In this document: piece after piece, positions 7,750 through 16,389 of the stretch | Numbering within the stretch: the stretch's first letter is position 1 | Layout: each line of letters opens with the position of its first letter | Assembly (NCBI RefSeq): GCF_913054185.1 | Contig: NZ_CAJXIV010000024.1 | Span: 1 to 43,858 of the forward strand | Direction of reading: 5' to 3' | DNA length: 43,858 nucleotides | Source: an uncultured Shimia sp. | GTDB lineage: Bacteria > Pseudomonadota > Alphaproteobacteria > Rhodobacterales > Rhodobacteraceae | Position numbers and translations under genes: made by a program | Notes under the pieces: generated by a model | The model's database searches: none | Told to the model about the DNA's origin: nothing | The model's input: the letters and a program-made list of their open reading frames with translations, nothing else

Positions 7750-8337
7750 CTAGTGGTGCGTGCGTGACAAATCCATACGCGCGACCTGGACGGGCGCGCC
7801 ATCAACCAGCATCACCGGACCTGCAGCCTCTGCAAACAGACCCAACCGGCGTATCCACCGAGGCCAAATTGCCGGCACCAGACCAAGCACTTGTTTGGTC
7901 TCCATCTCTCGGGCAGTGTCGATCAACTTTTTCATCAGCCGCGTTTGCACTTCGGTGCGGTCCTCTGCGGGCACATCCCGCGCCACAAAAACACGGCTCG
8001 CATCCAGAATATTTGGATCGATTGGCGCTTCGTCATACAGCAGAGTGGTTGGAATCGACTCGAGCATGCCCTTTTGCGCATCTCGAATCATATAAGAATA
8101 CATGCCGCACCGCGCGGTGGTTGGCGTCAGCCGCACCCCCGCCAGGACACGCTCTCCTTGATGAACCGCAATCCAGCTGGACGCGGGTGTGTCGTATTGG
8201 TCGTACTCCATGCCTGCCACTTCGGGCAGGTCCCAGTTGTTCTGCACTATGAAGGACTGTTTACGCGCCCTCAGCAGATTGACCATCAATTCGCCATGCT
8301 TGTGCATGTTCTCGAATGATAGAGTAGTCGTCAGCAT
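7750..8337 (-). CDS. LuxI-type acyl-homoserine-lactone synthase
   Basis: This 195-residue enzyme makes an N-acyl-homoserine lactone from S-adenosylmethionine and an acylated carrier, providing a diffusible density signal. The conserved residues of the LuxI family are visible in order: R25, F29, W35, D46, D49 and R69. The Glu-x2-Arg pair appears as D112-A-S-R115, so Asp replaces the usual Glu. No LuxR-type receptor gene lies in the window. Neighbours are phosphorelay proteins instead. The ATG at 8337 is preceded by GGGGA close to the start. A short hairpin (CGCACGC and GCGTGCG, 7744-7764) overlaps the stop codon between this gene and the convergent regulator. Confidence 0.85.
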   Translation of the reverse strand: MLTTTLSFENMHKHGELMVNLLRARKQSFIVQNNWDLPEVAGMEYDQYDTPASSWIAVHQGERVLAGVRLTPTTARCGMYSYMIRDAQKGMLESIPTTLLYDEAPIDPNILDASRVFVARDVPAEDRTEVQTRLMKKLIDTAREMETKQVLGLVPAIWPRWIRRLGLFAEAAGPVMLVDGAPVQVARMDLSRTHH

Positions 8338-8887
8338 TTCCCCAATTTCTCCGGATACTCATTGCCCCAGGTACCAAATGAACTCACTCACACAGTGACA
8401 CGGCCATTCTGGCCCGCGCCGGATACACACCAAATTACTCTTCACCACACAAAACACGCACAGGAAGCCAAGGCCACCTGCCCACAATGCAGGCTCCCAC
8501 GAACCATTTTACATCAACCGGAAAACCATACCTGGACCCCAAGCGCCTTCACCGACACAACCTAGCCGCGCACCAGCTCTTAGATCCAAATTCACGCTTA
8601 AATCGATTGAGACACAATTTTTAGCTAAACTCTACAAAAAATGTTTACCTTTCAGATTTTGTCGATTGTTTCCGCTCCTAGAACACAGTTTTTACACTTT
8701 TAAATGAATGTTATGCGAAAAATTTACTCTCTATCAACCAATTAAGGCGAAACCTTTATTAACGGCGGGAGTCGTTAACGAATAGCTTCGCGAAAATTCC
8801 CAGCCCCAAACACCAAAATGCCACCTTGTGACGCCAGGCTTGCACAGAACTGTCACGCGTCACGCTTGAAGGACACCAGGGATTGAG
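8338..8887. other. 550-base divergent spacer between luxI-type and OB-fold genes
   Basis: No convincing gene is seen. The first 240 bases are C-rich with only short, oddly composed frames. About 8580-8800 is AT-rich, as expected of promoters. It holds a near-CtrA match TTAA-N7-TTAT at 8700-8714, a perfect inverted repeat TTAACG-N8-CGTTAA at 8759-8778, the palindrome TTCGCGAA at 8787-8794, and a tandem GTCACGC pair at 8852-8865. The length and the clustered sites suggest a regulated two-way promoter region. Confidence 0.55.
8759..8778. promoter_or_regulatory. Inverted repeat TTAACG-N8-CGTTAA
   Basis: Six-base arms TTAACG (8759-8764) and CGTTAA (8773-8778) are perfectly inverted around eight bases, the size of a dimeric regulator site. 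It lies about 110 bases upstream of the OB-fold-like gene and about 420 bases upstream of the luxI-type gene on the other strand. The TTAA cores recall CtrA half-sites, but the spacing is not the CtrA spacing. Confidence 0.4.
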
Positions 8888-9268
8888 ATGCAGCCATACT
8901 TCCTAAATTTTCACGTTAAAGGTGAAATCGCCCACACCTTGCTTCTGTCAGAACCAGAGCCTCGGCTTTTGATTGATATCTCGGCCAGGGCTGCAACCGA
9001 TGCTGAGGCGCCGGGATTTCGCTATCCCCAGCGGGTCTGCTTTACTGTGACAAATAAGGACCTGATTGCCCGGTTCCGCGACACTGTGTCACCAGGCGAC
9101 GTGATTGAGGCGACGGGTACTTTTGACCAAACCGGGTATGTGCCACACACGCGTGGTCACATCGACACCACGTTTGAGCTGCTGGATTTTGTGCGCAGCG
9201 AAGCCAGCGGCAAACTTGAACATGATGGGCGTGTGTTCCAACCCGACACAAATGCCCGTCCCAGCTAG
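8888..9268 (+). CDS. Conserved-type small protein, OB-fold-like
   Basis: I do not recognise this 126-residue protein as a named family. The middle (residues about 50-100, with VCFTVTNKDLIARF then SPGDVIEATGTFDQ) has the beta-strand, helix, strand spacing of an OB-fold, similar in outline to single-strand-DNA-binding and PriB-like proteins, and ends in a polar tail. No signal peptide or membrane segment is visible. The ATG at 8888 follows an AGGGATTGAG site. It stands at the head of a plus-strand series (OB-fold protein, histidine kinase, Hpt) downstream of a long regulatory spacer, so a role in the same signalling locus is possible. Function is unknown. Confidence 0.65.
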   Translation: MQPYFLNFHVKGEIAHTLLLSEPEPRLLIDISARAATDAEAPGFRYPQRVCFTVTNKDLIARFRDTVSPGDVIEATGTFDQTGYVPHTRGHIDTTFELLDFVRSEASGKLEHDGRVFQPDTNARPS

Positions 9269-9385
9269 GAAAATCGTTTTCCTGCCGAAACCCGACCATT
9301 TTTGAGCCACATTCTGCTGCTTTCTTAAACACAACAGCACCAGCTGCCATTGGTGCGCAAACCGAATACGTCCGGATGTCGCAGA

Positions 9386-10852
9386 ATGCACATTGAACAA
9401 ACGAACCGCTCCCGGTCAGACACGCCGATACTGCGCCGTATCGCCCGTCGTTTTCGGGTGGTGTTCCCCCGCCGCCAACCGCCGGTGGAACACTCCCGAC
9501 GCCTTAAGCAACAAATGCATGATTTTGCCAGCGGCGGGGCCGCGTTGTTTTGGCAACGCCAAGGCATTTACGCCGGTGCCGGTTTTCTGTGTGGCTTTTA
9601 CTTTTCCTGGCCGCTGGCCGCGCTGTGTTATCTCCTCATTCAAGTGGGCGACATCTTTGACAGCATTGTCTGTCACAGGGTTATCAACCGCACCGATCAT
9701 TCGTTGCGGCACAGCCACAGGCTGCTGAAACTGCTCTTTACTTCAAATGCAATATCAGCGGTTTCCATTGCGACGTTCACTCTTTTGTTGGCCCGATTGG
9801 AAGGCCCGGGTGAACACTTCACCTCGCTGTTTTTCCTGTTTGCCGCAGGCCTTTTTGCGGCGGTGAACAATCATCAACTCAAGCAAGTGCTTGCCTTACG
9901 TCTGATCACCTACGGGGCGTTGTTCATCTACATCCCCGCGTCAGACATACTTGCGCATGGGGCACCGTTCACGTCCAAGTTGTGGCTACACTTCGCAACC
10001 TCCCTTTTTGTGCTGTATTTTGTCCTCGAATGTTCCACCATCTTTTTGCGCATGTACCAGCGCACACTGGATCAGATGGACGAGCTGCGCTCGGAGCGCG
10101 ACAAGGCGCGTGAAAGCTATGAGATCAAGTCGCAGTTTGTCTCTGTGGTGAGCCACGAATTGCGCACCCCCCTCACGTCAATCACCGGCTCGCTGACTCT
10201 CATGCGTGAAACCAACTTGTCCAAAGATCCGGAGAAAGCCGACCGGATGCTCGACATCGCCTATAAAAACAGCAAACGCCTGAGCAAACTGATCAACGAC
10301 CTGCTCGACATTCAAAAAATGGAAGCCCGCAAGATGGTTTACCACTTTGCACCGGTTGATCTCGGCCAACTGCTCAACGACGCCGCTCAGTCAATTACGC
10401 CTTATGCGGATCAATATGAAATTGTGGTGCGCACCGATCCGCCCCCCTTCCCGCTTACCATTCGCGCCGACCATGAGCGCATGATGCAAGTGCTGGACAA
10501 CCTTTTGTCCAACGCTGTTAAGTTCTCTCATGAAGGCGGATATGTGGAACTCAGCGCCCGTCTGGTAGACGGCTGCGCAATGCTTGCGGTGCGTGACTAT
10601 GGAGTTGGCATTCCAAATGGCGAGCGCCACCAAATCTTTGGCAAGTTCACCCAGGTCGACAACTCCGACTGTCGCAATTTTGAGGGCACGGGCCTCGGTC
10701 TCTCCATTGCTCGTCAGATCATCGAAGACCACGGTGCTTCAATCGATTTTGACAGCACTTTAGGCGAAGGCACCCGTTTTTACGCCATTTTTCCCCTGTG
10801 TGACACCGAAGACAACATCAGTATCGAATTGCCACAAGCGAGCGCGCCATAA
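9386..10852 (+). CDS. Membrane histidine kinase (no receiver domain)
   Basis: This is a 488-residue sensor kinase. Residues about 50-220 are strongly hydrophobic with five or six likely membrane helices and no large periplasmic domain, so the signal may be membrane-borne or hydrophobic. A short coiled linker (LDQMDELRSERDKARESY) leads to the dimerisation domain with phospho-acceptor H257 in SHELRTPLTS. The ATPase domain has the N box (DNLLSNAVKF), G1 (VRDYGVGIP), F box (IFGKFTQVD) and G2 (GTGLGLSI). No receiver is fused. The partners are probably the adjacent Hpt (11 bases downstream) and the stand-alone receiver. ATG 9386 is preferred over a TTG at 9350. Confidence 0.92.
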   Translation: MHIEQTNRSRSDTPILRRIARRFRVVFPRRQPPVEHSRRLKQQMHDFASGGAALFWQRQGIYAGAGFLCGFYFSWPLAALCYLLIQVGDIFDSIVCHRVINRTDHSLRHSHRLLKLLFTSNAISAVSIATFTLLLARLEGPGEHFTSLFFLFAAGLFAAVNNHQLKQVLALRLITYGALFIYIPASDILAHGAPFTSKLWLHFATSLFVLYFVLECSTIFLRMYQRTLDQMDELRSERDKARESYEIKSQFVSVVSHELRTPLTSITGSLTLMRETNLSKDPEKADRMLDIAYKNSKRLSKLINDLLDIQKMEARKMVYHFAPVDLGQLLNDAAQSITPYADQYEIVVRTDPPPFPLTIRADHERMMQVLDNLLSNAVKFSHEGGYVELSARLVDGCAMLAVRDYGVGIPNGERHQIFGKFTQVDNSDCRNFEGTGLGLSIARQIIEDHGASIDFDSTLGEGTRFYAIFPLCDTEDNISIELPQASAP

Positions 10853-10863
10853 AGGAGCCAACC

Positions 10864-11202
10864 ATGTTTCCAGATGACCATCAGGACAAATTTGATCGCC
10901 TGCGCCGCCACTTCATGTCAGGCCTGCCGCAGCGAGAAGCTGAAATCGAAGAGTACACAGCAACACTCCTGGAACACGGCGCGGACCGCCCTGCTCTCGA
11001 AGGTCTGCACCTTGCGGCCCACAAACTGGCCGGTATCTGCGCAACCTACGGGTTGCACCAATTGGGTCACCTAGCGGAGAAAGCCGAAGCTCTCTTGGAA
11101 CGCGGCACAGCTCACGAACCATGTGACGCCTCGATGCAGGACATTCTTGTTGCCACTGACATGCTGACTGAAGAACTCGGCAGCGTGATTGAAACTGCCT
11201 AA
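10864..11202 (+). CDS. Hpt-domain phosphotransfer protein
   Basis: This 112-residue all-helical protein has the Hpt signature around H53 (LAAHKLAGICATYGLHQLG), where the histidine takes a phosphate from one receiver and gives it to another. Nothing else is fused to it. It starts 11 bases after the histidine kinase stop behind an AAGGAG site, so the two are co-transcribed. It ends six bases before the convergent receiver gene. A kinase without a receiver, a free receiver and a free Hpt are the parts of a split phosphorelay. Confidence 0.88.
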   Translation: MFPDDHQDKFDRLRRHFMSGLPQREAEIEEYTATLLEHGADRPALEGLHLAAHKLAGICATYGLHQLGHLAEKAEALLERGTAHEPCDASMQDILVATDMLTEELGSVIETA

Positions 11203-11208
11203 ATGCGC

Positions 11209-11592
11209 TCAGCCAGCCTGAGCGACAATGGCCCTTAGTTGATCTGGTAGAGCCACTGGATCAAATGGTTTCTGGATGGCGCCGGCGGCACAGTCCGTGA
11301 TATCAGAATGGTGCTTGGACGTAACATCCTTGGACGTCATGAAAATCGCAGGCACATCGGCCAACGCGTCTTGCCTTCGCAATTTGGCCAGCGTCTCCAA
11401 TCCGCTCAGCCCTGGCATCATCACGTCCAGTAACAACAGATCCGGTGCAAACTTTGCGGCATTTTTGATCGCGTCTGTGCCATTGGCACATTGCATCACT
11501 TCAAAGCCGCCAAATTCAGCCAAGGCCAAATAGGTGATCTCGCGAATGTCCGCGTCGTCTTCGACGTGCAGTATTTTTCGGATTTCCGTCAT
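11209..11592 (-). CDS. Stand-alone receiver (CheY-like) response regulator
   Basis: This 127-residue protein is only a receiver domain: acidic residues E11/D12/D13, phospho-acceptor D56 (LLLLDVMMPG), switch T86 (IFMTSKD) and K108 (AIQKPFD). It has no output domain, so it must act as a relay intermediate or by protein contact. Transcribed toward the kinase/Hpt pair, it converges with the Hpt gene. Longer upstream in-frame sequence exists, but the ATG at 11592 has an AGGGGAG ribosome site and begins exactly where the receiver fold starts (KILHVEDD). Confidence 0.9.
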   Translation of the reverse strand: MTEIRKILHVEDDADIREITYLALAEFGGFEVMQCANGTDAIKNAAKFAPDLLLLDVMMPGLSGLETLAKLRRQDALADVPAIFMTSKDVTSKHHSDITDCAAGAIQKPFDPVALPDQLRAIVAQAG

Positions 11593-11777
11593 TTTTTGCT
11601 CCCCTAACATCCCTATGAATTTGACCGTATAGTCAAGATGTATCAAAGGGAAGCACAAGCCCAATACTCGCCTGAAGGGTGAAAATTTGGTGACGTCGCG
11701 TGTCAGCTCTCTCCAGCCACTTGAGCCTGTGACCACAACGCCTAAGCTTGCTGAACAGATGGCCATTAGGAGACCCC

Positions 11778-12542
11778 ATGTCGGACCAACCTCTTCTGTC
11801 AGAACGCATCGACAATGCGTTGGTGCTGACACTCAACGACCCCGCCCGTCTCAACCCGATCCGCGTGGCCACCCGCGAAGCTCTTTCCAAAGCCCTGGAG
11901 CAGGCCGAAGAAGACGCGTCCATCCGCGCCGTGATCTTGACCGGCGCGGGCGGCAACTTCTCCTCCGGTGGCGACATCGCGGCCATGGACGCCCCGGCCC
12001 GTCTCAAACGTATCAATTTTGAACACGTGAAACACATGGTGAACCAGATCACCGGCGGCTCTGTTCCGGTGATCGCAGCTGTGGAAGGTTGGGCCGCGGG
12101 TGCAGGCCTCGCCGTCGCCATGATGTGTGACACCGTGATCGCAGGCAACTCCGCCCGCTTCATGGCCGCCTTCCCCAAAATTGGCCTGATGCCGGACTAC
12201 GGCTTGCTGGCCTCTTTGCCCGCTCGCGTCGGCCAATCCCGCGCCCGCCAGATCATGCTCTATGCCAAACCCGTCAGCGCAGAGTGGGCTGAAAGCATCG
12301 GCATGGTGGACGAGTTGGTTGAGGACGGCAAAGCGTTGGAAGCAGCACTTGCACTGGCCAAACATGTCGAAACGCTGGGGCCCGAGGCCCTACGCGCCAT
12401 CAAGGCGTTTGACAGTGGCCGCATGGATCGCGCGATTGATTATGAGCGGGATTTGCAGCCGCTTCTTCTTGGCAGTGACAACGCCCAAGAAGGCCGCGCC
12501 GCGTTCTTTGAAAAACGCCCGCCAATCTTCAAACCCAGCTAA
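11778..12542 (+). CDS. Enoyl-CoA hydratase/isomerase family protein
   Basis: This 254-residue crotonase-fold enzyme probably hydrates or isomerises an acyl-CoA in fatty-acid or branched-chain degradation. The oxyanion-hole segments are visible as AVILTGAGGNFSSGGDIAAMD (about residues 48-68) and AAVEGWAAGAGLAVAMMCD (about 95-113). The first catalytic Glu expected in hydratases is not obvious at the usual GLMPDYG position, where Asp occurs, so the reaction is uncertain. The ATG at 11778 follows AGGAGA. The gene is monocistronic, closed by a strong terminator, and divergent from the receiver gene. Confidence 0.88.
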   Translation: MSDQPLLSERIDNALVLTLNDPARLNPIRVATREALSKALEQAEEDASIRAVILTGAGGNFSSGGDIAAMDAPARLKRINFEHVKHMVNQITGGSVPVIAAVEGWAAGAGLAVAMMCDTVIAGNSARFMAAFPKIGLMPDYGLLASLPARVGQSRARQIMLYAKPVSAEWAESIGMVDELVEDGKALEAALALAKHVETLGPEALRAIKAFDSGRMDRAIDYERDLQPLLLGSDNAQEGRAAFFEKRPPIFKPS

Positions 12543-12544
12543 GC

Positions 12545-12575
12545 AAAAGGCCCGCCACTCCAGCGGGCCTTTTTT
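12545..12575 (+). terminator. Rho-independent terminator after enoyl-CoA hydratase
   Basis: A stem of AAAGGCCCGC paired with GCGGGCCTTT, separated by a short loop, ends in a run of T. It starts two bases after the stop codon. The A-rich left flank could let it also serve the convergent molybdenum hydroxylase gene ending at 12578. Confidence 0.9.
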
Positions 12576-12577
12576 GT

Positions 12578-14818
12578 CTAGGCAAAATCGATGTGGTGAT
12601 AGAGCGGCAATTCGCGAATGCGCTGCCCAGTGGCCGCAAAGATCGCGTTTGCCAAAGCTGGCGCCGCAGGAGGCACCGGCGGCTCGCCAATCCCCCGCAC
12701 CTGATCGCCATTCTCCAGCCCACGCACCAAAATCTCGGGACATTGCTTCAGGCGCATACCCTCCGCATCCCAATAGTTGGCTTGCTGCGCCATGCCATCC
12801 GAATAGGTGATCTCGCTGTTCATGGCATGGCCCAGCGCAAAAATAACACCGCCTTGCACAAGGTTCTCGAAATTCACCGGATCAATCACCGTACCCACGT
12901 CGGCGGCCACCCAAACCTTGTCGATGGTGATGCCATCCTCAGTGTTGGTGACCTCAATCACTTCAGCGGTTGGCACGCCAAAGCTTTCAACAAAAGCCAC
13001 ACCGCGCCCCTGGTTTGGTCCCAGCGGGCTGCCCCAGTTGGACATCTCGCCAACGGTTTCCAGCACCTTGCGGCTCACGTCATGCTGCATCAGGCGGATA
13101 CGCTCTTCCAACGGATCGGCCCCCGCCTCATGGATCAGCTCGTCCAGCAGGCTGTCAAAGAAGAACCCACCGGCCGAAGCCCCAACTGACCGCCAGCTTG
13201 AGACCGGTGCCAATTCCGGCACGCGATAGGCCCGCATGCGGAAGTTCTCCAACCCATAAGGGTTGTTCCAGGCCCCGGCCGCAATCTGCATGTCCGGCCC
13301 CGGCACATTCATCCCAGCACGACCCATTTGAGATCCAACCACCGATGGCATGGCCACCTGCAAATCGATCGCCGTGACTTTACCGTCTTTCACCGCACCA
13401 CTGCCACGCGCCATGCCAATGTGGCGCGGGAAATCATGCGCAAAGTCTTCTTCGCGGCTGTAAGTGAGCTTAACCGGCGTGCCGCGCATCTGATTGGCGA
13501 TCTCCGCCGCCAACTCGATATGTTTGAACTCCAACCGATGCCCAAAGCTGCCGCCCATAAAGTGGTTCACCAGATCAATCTGATCGGACGTATGCCCGGT
13601 GACCTTCGCGACCTGATCCTGCAACATGCGCGGGATCTGATGCCCGGTCCAAACCGTGACCTTGTCATCCTCAACCAACACCGTCGCGTTGAGTGGCTCC
13701 AACGGGGCATGCGCCACATATGGCACACGGTATGCCGCCTCCACCGCTGTGCCGCCCGCCATGGCAGCCGTCACATCCCCTTCATTGCGCCACTCTTTGT
13801 CGAGTTGCTCTTCAGTAAAAGAAGCTTCGATCGCGGTCCAATGGCCATCCTGCTCAGCAGGATACGGCGCGGCGCCCCAGTCAAAGTCAATCGCCTGCAC
13901 CGCTTGAATGGCGCGCCAGGTGTTGTCAGCTACGACAGCGACCCCGCCACTGACATCCACAACTTTCTGCACGCCGCGCATGCCTTCGGCTGCGCTGGCG
14001 TCATAGCCATTCAGCGCCCCGCCCTGGCGTGGGTTACACATCACCGCCGCATGCACCATGCCGTCAATGTCGACGTCAATGCCATAGTCCAAAGTACCGG
14101 TGGATTTTGCCACCATATCAAGCCGTTGCATCGGCTTGCCAATCAAGCGCCATTCGGACGGCTTGCGCAGCGTGATCTCTGTCACCGGCTCGACCTTCGC
14201 AGCCTCGCCTGCCAAAGCGGTATAGGTCAACTCCGTGCCATCTGGCAGCTGCACCGCGCCATTGGCGGTCTTGAGCTGTGCGACCGGTACGCCACTCACA
14301 TTGGAAGCCGCCAGTTTCAACGTTTCCCGCGCCACCGCGCCAGCCTCACGCAGCTTTTCATAACTGTCCGGCATAGCAGTGGAGCCACCGGTGATCTGCA
14401 TGCCCAAAAGCTTGATCATGCCGCCCATGAAACTGCGGGTCGCCTCAGCTGTAAAGCTCTCATCCGTCGCCATAAACGGAGCACCATCCCCCGCCAGCGC
14501 GCGGTTCCAATACGCTTTGTCCGGCTTGCCAAAGTCGATCTCAAACTGACCAAACTCGACATCGAGTTCCTCGGCAATCAGTGCCGCCTGCGCATGCGCG
14601 ACACCCTGCCCTTTGTCGCCATGCGGCGTGATCAGCGTGATTTTCTCACCATCGATCACCACCCAGGGGTTAAACGTGGAGGCCCCATCTGCCAGCCCGT
14701 CTTTCAACGGATTCTCAAACGGTGTGCGCACTTTGTAGACCCCAAAAGCCACACCACCCGCCACGGCAACGGCGCCAAAAAGGAACGTACGGCGCGCGAT
14801 TTTTCCAACCTTGCCCAT
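12578..14818 (-). CDS. Molybdopterin-binding subunit of a xanthine-dehydrogenase-family oxidase (IorB-like)
   Basis: This 746-residue large subunit of a molybdenum hydroxylase inserts oxygen from water into an aldehyde or N-heterocycle. A twin-arginine leader ([15 protein letters not shown]) predicts Tat export with the small subunit. Two tandem aldehyde-oxidase-type modules follow. Cofactor-binding landmarks include GGSFGHRLE near residue 430 and the C-terminal active-site loop [19 protein letters not shown], whose Glu is the general base. Organisation and length match isoquinoline 1-oxidoreductase beta subunits. No cytochrome c subunit or XdhC-type maturation gene is adjacent, and the substrate is unknown. 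It starts 3 bases after the small-subunit stop. Confidence 0.9.
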   Translation of the reverse strand: MGKVGKIARRTFLFGAVAVAGGVAFGVYKVRTPFENPLKDGLADGASTFNPWVVIDGEKITLITPHGDKGQGVAHAQAALIAEELDVEFGQFEIDFGKPDKAYWNRALAGDGAPFMATDESFTAEATRSFMGGMIKLLGMQITGGSTAMPDSYEKLREAGAVARETLKLAASNVSGVPVAQLKTANGAVQLPDGTELTYTALAGEAAKVEPVTEITLRKPSEWRLIGKPMQRLDMVAKSTGTLDYGIDVDIDGMVHAAVMCNPRQGGALNGYDASAAEGMRGVQKVVDVSGGVAVVADNTWRAIQAVQAIDFDWGAAPYPAEQDGHWTAIEASFTEEQLDKEWRNEGDVTAAMAGGTAVEAAYRVPYVAHAPLEPLNATVLVEDDKVTVWTGHQIPRMLQDQVAKVTGHTSDQIDLVNHFMGGSFGHRLEFKHIELAAEIANQMRGTPVKLTYSREEDFAHDFPRHIGMARGSGAVKDGKVTAIDLQVAMPSVVGSQMGRAGMNVPGPDMQIAAGAWNNPYGLENFRMRAYRVPELAPVSSWRSVGASAGGFFFDSLLDELIHEAGADPLEERIRLMQHDVSRKVLETVGEMSNWGSPLGPNQGRGVAFVESFGVPTAEVIEVTNTEDGITIDKVWVAADVGTVIDPVNFENLVQGGVIFALGHAMNSEITYSDGMAQQANYWDAEGMRLKQCPEILVRGLENGDQVRGIGEPPVPPAAPALANAIFAATGQRIRELPLYHHIDFA

Positions 14819-14821
14819 GCC

Positions 14822-15280
14822 TTACGCCTCCTGCATTTTGGTGGCCGCGGTTTTCACCGCAGCGCGAATGCGTGGATATGTGCCACAGCGGCACAGGTTG
14901 CCACTCATGGCTTCGTCAATCTCCGCATCTGACGGCATCTTGATCTCCGTGAGCAGTGATGCCGCCTGCATGATCTGTCCGGATTGGCAGTAGCCACATT
15001 GCGCCACTTGGTGCTCCACCCAGGCTTCCTGCACCGCGTGCAACGCCTCTGGCTGTCCCAATCCCTCAATGGTGGTCACCGCCCCGTCCACATCTGACAC
15101 TGGCGACTGGCACGACCGCACCGCCACACCGTCAATATGCACGGTGCACGCGCCACAGGCCGCAACCCCGCAGCCGTATTTCACCCCCTTGATACCCAGT
15201 TCGTCCCGAAGCACCCACAGCAGTGGCATGTCCTCTTCGACATCCACCTCATGGGATTTTCCATCCACGATCAGTTGCAT
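14822..15280 (-). CDS. 2Fe-2S small subunit of the molybdenum hydroxylase (IorA/CoxS-like)
   Basis: This 152-residue electron-transfer subunit carries two [2Fe-2S] clusters. The plant-ferredoxin-type cluster is bound by the Cys in [18 protein letters not shown] (about residues 37-54) with a fourth Cys in VRSCQSP. The second is bound in the helical domain by QCGYCQSGQ and NLCRCGTY. The ATG at 15280 is preferred over one at 15307 because GGGAGG lies in front and the sequence [12 protein letters not shown] is the usual N-terminus. It is the first gene of the two-gene unit. It has no signal and would be exported as a complex with its Tat-tagged partner. Confidence 0.93.
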   Translation of the reverse strand: MQLIVDGKSHEVDVEEDMPLLWVLRDELGIKGVKYGCGVAACGACTVHIDGVAVRSCQSPVSDVDGAVTTIEGLGQPEALHAVQEAWVEHQVAQCGYCQSGQIMQAASLLTEIKMPSDAEIDEAMSGNLCRCGTYPRIRAAVKTAATKMQEA

Positions 15281-15429
15281 AAGCTGCCTCCCGTTCTTTG
15301 GCGCCATTTGCGTTGTTGAGGATAGGATAAACCCTCATACAAATACTCCACTCGCAGATCGCGCCAAAATCCATGCAAGTTACGCCAGCTCTTTGGCAAG
15401 AGGCCAATCCGCTACACCGTAGGGGGACG

Positions 15430-16389
15430 CTAGTGAAAAGTTTTGGTCACTCCAACACCCACCACAGTGGAGTTACTCCCTGGAAAGTAGGAAACGATGC
15501 GCGTCGCCGCCGACCCACCAAACCCATTTGTCGCAACCAAATCCAACGCCCACCCTTTACCGAGATTGGTCCGACCGCCAACCGTCCAGATCGCAACCTT
15601 CTCAAAGTTCCCGCTTGAGGCAATGGCGTTGGTTCCGCTGATCGGCACATTATAACTCCCGTAAAGCGAAAACAAAGGGGACGGCACATAGGTAAACCCG
15701 AGATTGGCGCCGACGATTGTCCCCGCACCAATTTTTGCGTCGATATAGCTGGGCATCACCGATATTCCGGGGGCCACGTGCAGATCCAAGTCAGATGAGG
15801 CGGACCAGGTGATCGGAATATGCGCCGAACCTGCCGGAACAAACTTGACGCCAATAATCTTCTTGGCTACCCGCTCAACCCACTTCAACCGGTCCAACGT
15901 CCCTGCGAAACCGATCTTCAAACGAGGACGGTCAACCAACTTATATTTGGCGCCCACCGAGTAACTCATCAAAGTGGTTTTACCGAAAAACTTGTTTGTT
16001 ACTGTACCTGGCCCGTGCAAATGGGCGTTGCCGCCTGCTGATAATTCCAAGCGGTCGGTCACCCCCCATGCGATCCCAATCCGGCCAAACGTCAGGTTCT
16101 CGTCCAAACGCGGTACGCCGGTCCGCGGGTATAGAACACCGGCCCTCAAGGACACGGCTTTCTTGGGCAGTTGGTAGGCACTGCCTAGATGTAACTGACC
16201 GCCGTCGCGGTGAACATCAAATTCCAGTGTGCCTTTGGATTGTTGCGCTTGGCTTTCAGACATTCCACCGACCAGGTAGAGGCACGCCAGGGCGGCAAAG
16301 GCAAACCGTTTTGCAGTAGTGCCGGATGCGCGCTCCCGCGCAACTGCGCAATCAACATCCTGCCGCTGAATGGCTTTATCTTTTCGCAT
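15430..16389 (-). CDS. Exported protein, probable outer-membrane beta-barrel
   Basis: I do not recognise the family of this 319-residue protein. Residues about 25-48 form a signal peptide (KRFAFAALACLYLVGG then SQAQQ), preceded by an unusually long charged N-terminus. An in-frame later start would also work. The rest is Gly-, Ser- and aromatic-rich with alternating hydrophobic residues and ends in a strand finishing KTFH, close to the terminal aromatic expected of barrel proteins. No adjacent gene explains it. A possible role is an outer-membrane channel or surface protein. Confidence 0.62.
   Translation of the reverse strand: MRKDKAIQRQDVDCAVARERASGTTAKRFAFAALACLYLVGGMSESQAQQSKGTLEFDVHRDGGQLHLGSAYQLPKKAVSLRAGVLYPRTGVPRLDENLTFGRIGIAWGVTDRLELSAGGNAHLHGPGTVTNKFFGKTTLMSYSVGAKYKLVDRPRLKIGFAGTLDRLKWVERVAKKIIGVKFVPAGSAHIPITWSASSDLDLHVAPGISVMPSYIDAKIGAGTIVGANLGFTYVPSPLFSLYGSYNVPISGTNAIASSGNFEKVAIWTVGGRTNLGKGWALDLVATNGFGGSAATRIVSYFPGSNSTVVGVGVTKTFH

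Noticed and set aside
8362-8565. A 67-codon frame in the luxI-side spacer
   Set aside because: The composition (Pro, Thr and His rich), lack of a ribosome site and lack of domains argue against a real gene.
11621-11636. TTGAC-N6-GTCAA dyad upstream of the stand-alone receiver gene
   Set aside because: The five-base arms are short, and the TTGAC could simply be part of a -35 box. No matching -10 box was convincing.
13328-14932. A 534-codon open frame on the plus strand
   Set aside because: It lies wholly opposite the IorA/IorB-like genes, which have clear cofactor motifs. The translation is rich in His, Arg and Pro, typical of antisense frames in GC-rich DNA.
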